Below, in pieces: positions 5,332 to 6,079 of a stretch of 6,079 bases of DNA (the stretch's first letter is position 1; each line of letters starts with the position of its first letter). The position numbers and the translations under genes were made by a program. The stretch spans positions 1 to 6,079 of the forward strand of contig JBGTKH010000143.1 in assembly GCA_041744735.1 (NCBI GenBank), in the 5' to 3' direction. Under the pieces are notes generated by a model. The model was not told the DNA's origin. It worked only from the letters and a program-made list of their open reading frames with translations, and searched no databases. The DNA comes from JBGTKH01 sp041744735. GTDB lineage: Bacteria > Planctomycetota > Planctomycetia > Pirellulales > Pirellulaceae.

Positions 5332-6042
5332 ATGGAAACGTCACTGCATCGGCAATTGAAGGAGATCTACGCCGACGCCGGCGCGCGGCTGGAAGTGCCG
5401 CTGGGCGATTATCGCATCGACGTGGTGTCGGACGGCGAATTGGTCGAGATTCAGCACGGCTCGCTGTCGGCCATCCGCGACAAAGTGCGGCGGCTGCTCA
5501 AACAGCATCGCGTGCTGGTTGTGAAACCGCTCGTCGTGGTCAAGCGGTTGGTCAACCAAGATGCCAAAGGGGGCCGGGTGATCAGCCAGCGACTGAGTCC
5601 CAAGCGCGGCAGTGTGCTGGATCTGTTCGATGAATTGATCTACTTCACGCAAGTCTTTCCGCACCGCAACTTGTCGCTCGAAACGCCGCTGGTGGAAATC
5701 GAAGAGTGGCGCTATCCCGGTCATGGCCGGCGCCGGCGGCGGCGCGACCGCGACCATCAAGTCGAAGACCAAAAGTTAATCTCCGTCGAGCGCGTGTATC
5801 GTTTCCGCACGGCCGCCGATTTAGCCGAGTTGATCCCGGCCGAACTTCCCTCACCCTTTCACACCGCACACTTGGCGGCAACGCTCGGCCAACAGCGCTG
5901 GATCGCTCAGCGCATTGCGTACTGCTTGCGCAAGACCGGCGCGACGATCGAAGTCGGCAAACAAGGCAACACGCGGCTGTATGAATTTGCACAGCGGCGT
6001 GCCCAACGACAGACTCATCGGCCGTTGTCGAATGCCGGCTAA
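5332..6042 (+). CDS. Uncharacterised protein: nuclease-like N-terminal domain plus winged-helix-like C-terminal domain
   Basis: A 236-residue protein that I do not recognise as a named family, although similar hypothetical proteins seem familiar from planctomycetes. No signal peptide or membrane segment is seen. The N-terminal third (about 5-75) reads as helix, strand with D30 (YRIDVV), strand with E39-I-Q41 (LVEIQHGSLSAIRDK), helix, then the strand RVLVVKPLVVV. This order matches the core of PD-(D/E)XK nucleases, with Q in place of the usual K, as in CoiA-like proteins. The middle contains SPKRGSVLDLFDELIYF (from S89) and EIEEWRYPGHG, followed by six consecutive arginines (133-138). Residues about 157-219 (FRTAADLAELIP, WIAQRIAYCLRKTG, GNTRLYEF) look like a winged helix. 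DNA or RNA binding is inferred, not shown. The ATG at 5332 is the first start in its frame after the repeat; its only ribosome site is AAGGA at 5315-5319, 12 bases away, so initiation may be weak. Confidence 0.8.
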   Translation: METSLHRQLKEIYADAGARLEVPLGDYRIDVVSDGELVEIQHGSLSAIRDKVRRLLKQHRVLVVKPLVVVKRLVNQDAKGGRVISQRLSPKRGSVLDLFDELIYFTQVFPHRNLSLETPLVEIEEWRYPGHGRRRRRRDRDHQVEDQKLISVERVYRFRTAADLAELIPAELPSPFHTAHLAATLGQQRWIAQRIAYCLRKTGATIEVGKQGNTRLYEFAQRRAQRQTHRPLSNAG

Positions 6043-6047
6043 ACCTC

Positions 6048-6079
6048 TATGATTTGGCGACAAAGGAGAATGTCGTCCA
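6048..6079 (+). promoter_or_regulatory. Leader of a downstream gene: -10-like box and ribosome binding site
   Basis: TATGAT at 6048-6053 resembles a -10 element and AAGGAG at 6063-6068 a ribosome binding site. An ATG at 6070-6072 follows the latter by only one base, which is unusually close. The real start may be this ATG or may lie just beyond the window edge. Too little is visible to name a gene. Confidence 0.35.

Noticed and set aside
4493..5344. Minus-strand open frame of 283 codons across pyrE and the repeat
   Set aside because: It lies antisense to pyrE, whose identity is certain; its length comes from codon bias, and the repeated peptide VAEFVRIPKFHN in it is only the 45-bp DNA repeat read in this frame.

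Overview
The window looks like a piece of a planctomycete chromosome, most likely from the Pirellulales. The main evidence is a neighbouring pair of a DUF1549/DUF1553 (PSCyt2/PSD1) protein and a DUF1501 protein, families greatly expanded in Planctomycetota and Verrucomicrobiota. A sulfatase of the iduronate-2-sulfatase type, a small retropepsin-like aspartic protease and moderately high GC fit the same picture. All genes I accept are on the + strand and tightly packed. No stretch over 300 bases lacks a gene. I see no RNA gene, CRISPR array, insertion sequence or origin.

Layout: (1) 1-509, C-terminal part of a sulfatase cut by the window edge. (2) 566-1000, a 144-residue aspartic-protease-fold protein with its own -10 element (TATAAT) and a strong ribosome binding site. 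(3) 1002-3020, an exported DUF1549/DUF1553 protein starting one base after the protease stop, so the two are probably co-transcribed. (4) 3021-3122, a short gap dominated by a 25-bp-arm inverted repeat. (5) 3123-4547, a DUF1501 protein with a twin-arginine-type leader. (6) 4628-5188, pyrE (orotate phosphoribosyltransferase), with its own -10-like element and ribosome binding site. (7) 5189-5331, a gap filled by a palindromic element and a partial tandem copy of it. (8) 5332-6042, a 236-residue uncharacterised protein that looks like a PD-(D/E)XK-type nuclease core followed by a winged-helix-like domain. (9) 6043-6079, the leader of a further gene.

The sulfatase, DUF1549/DUF1553 and DUF1501 proteins probably act outside the cytoplasm, in the envelope-linked polymer metabolism usually suggested for such clusters; their exact roles are unknown. 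pyrE is housekeeping and appears to be an independent unit. The parts most worth a second look are the two palindromic intergenic elements, which share GTAG/CTAC feet and several ordered sequence blocks and so resemble REP-type mobile palindromes, and the nuclease-like gene at 5332-6042.
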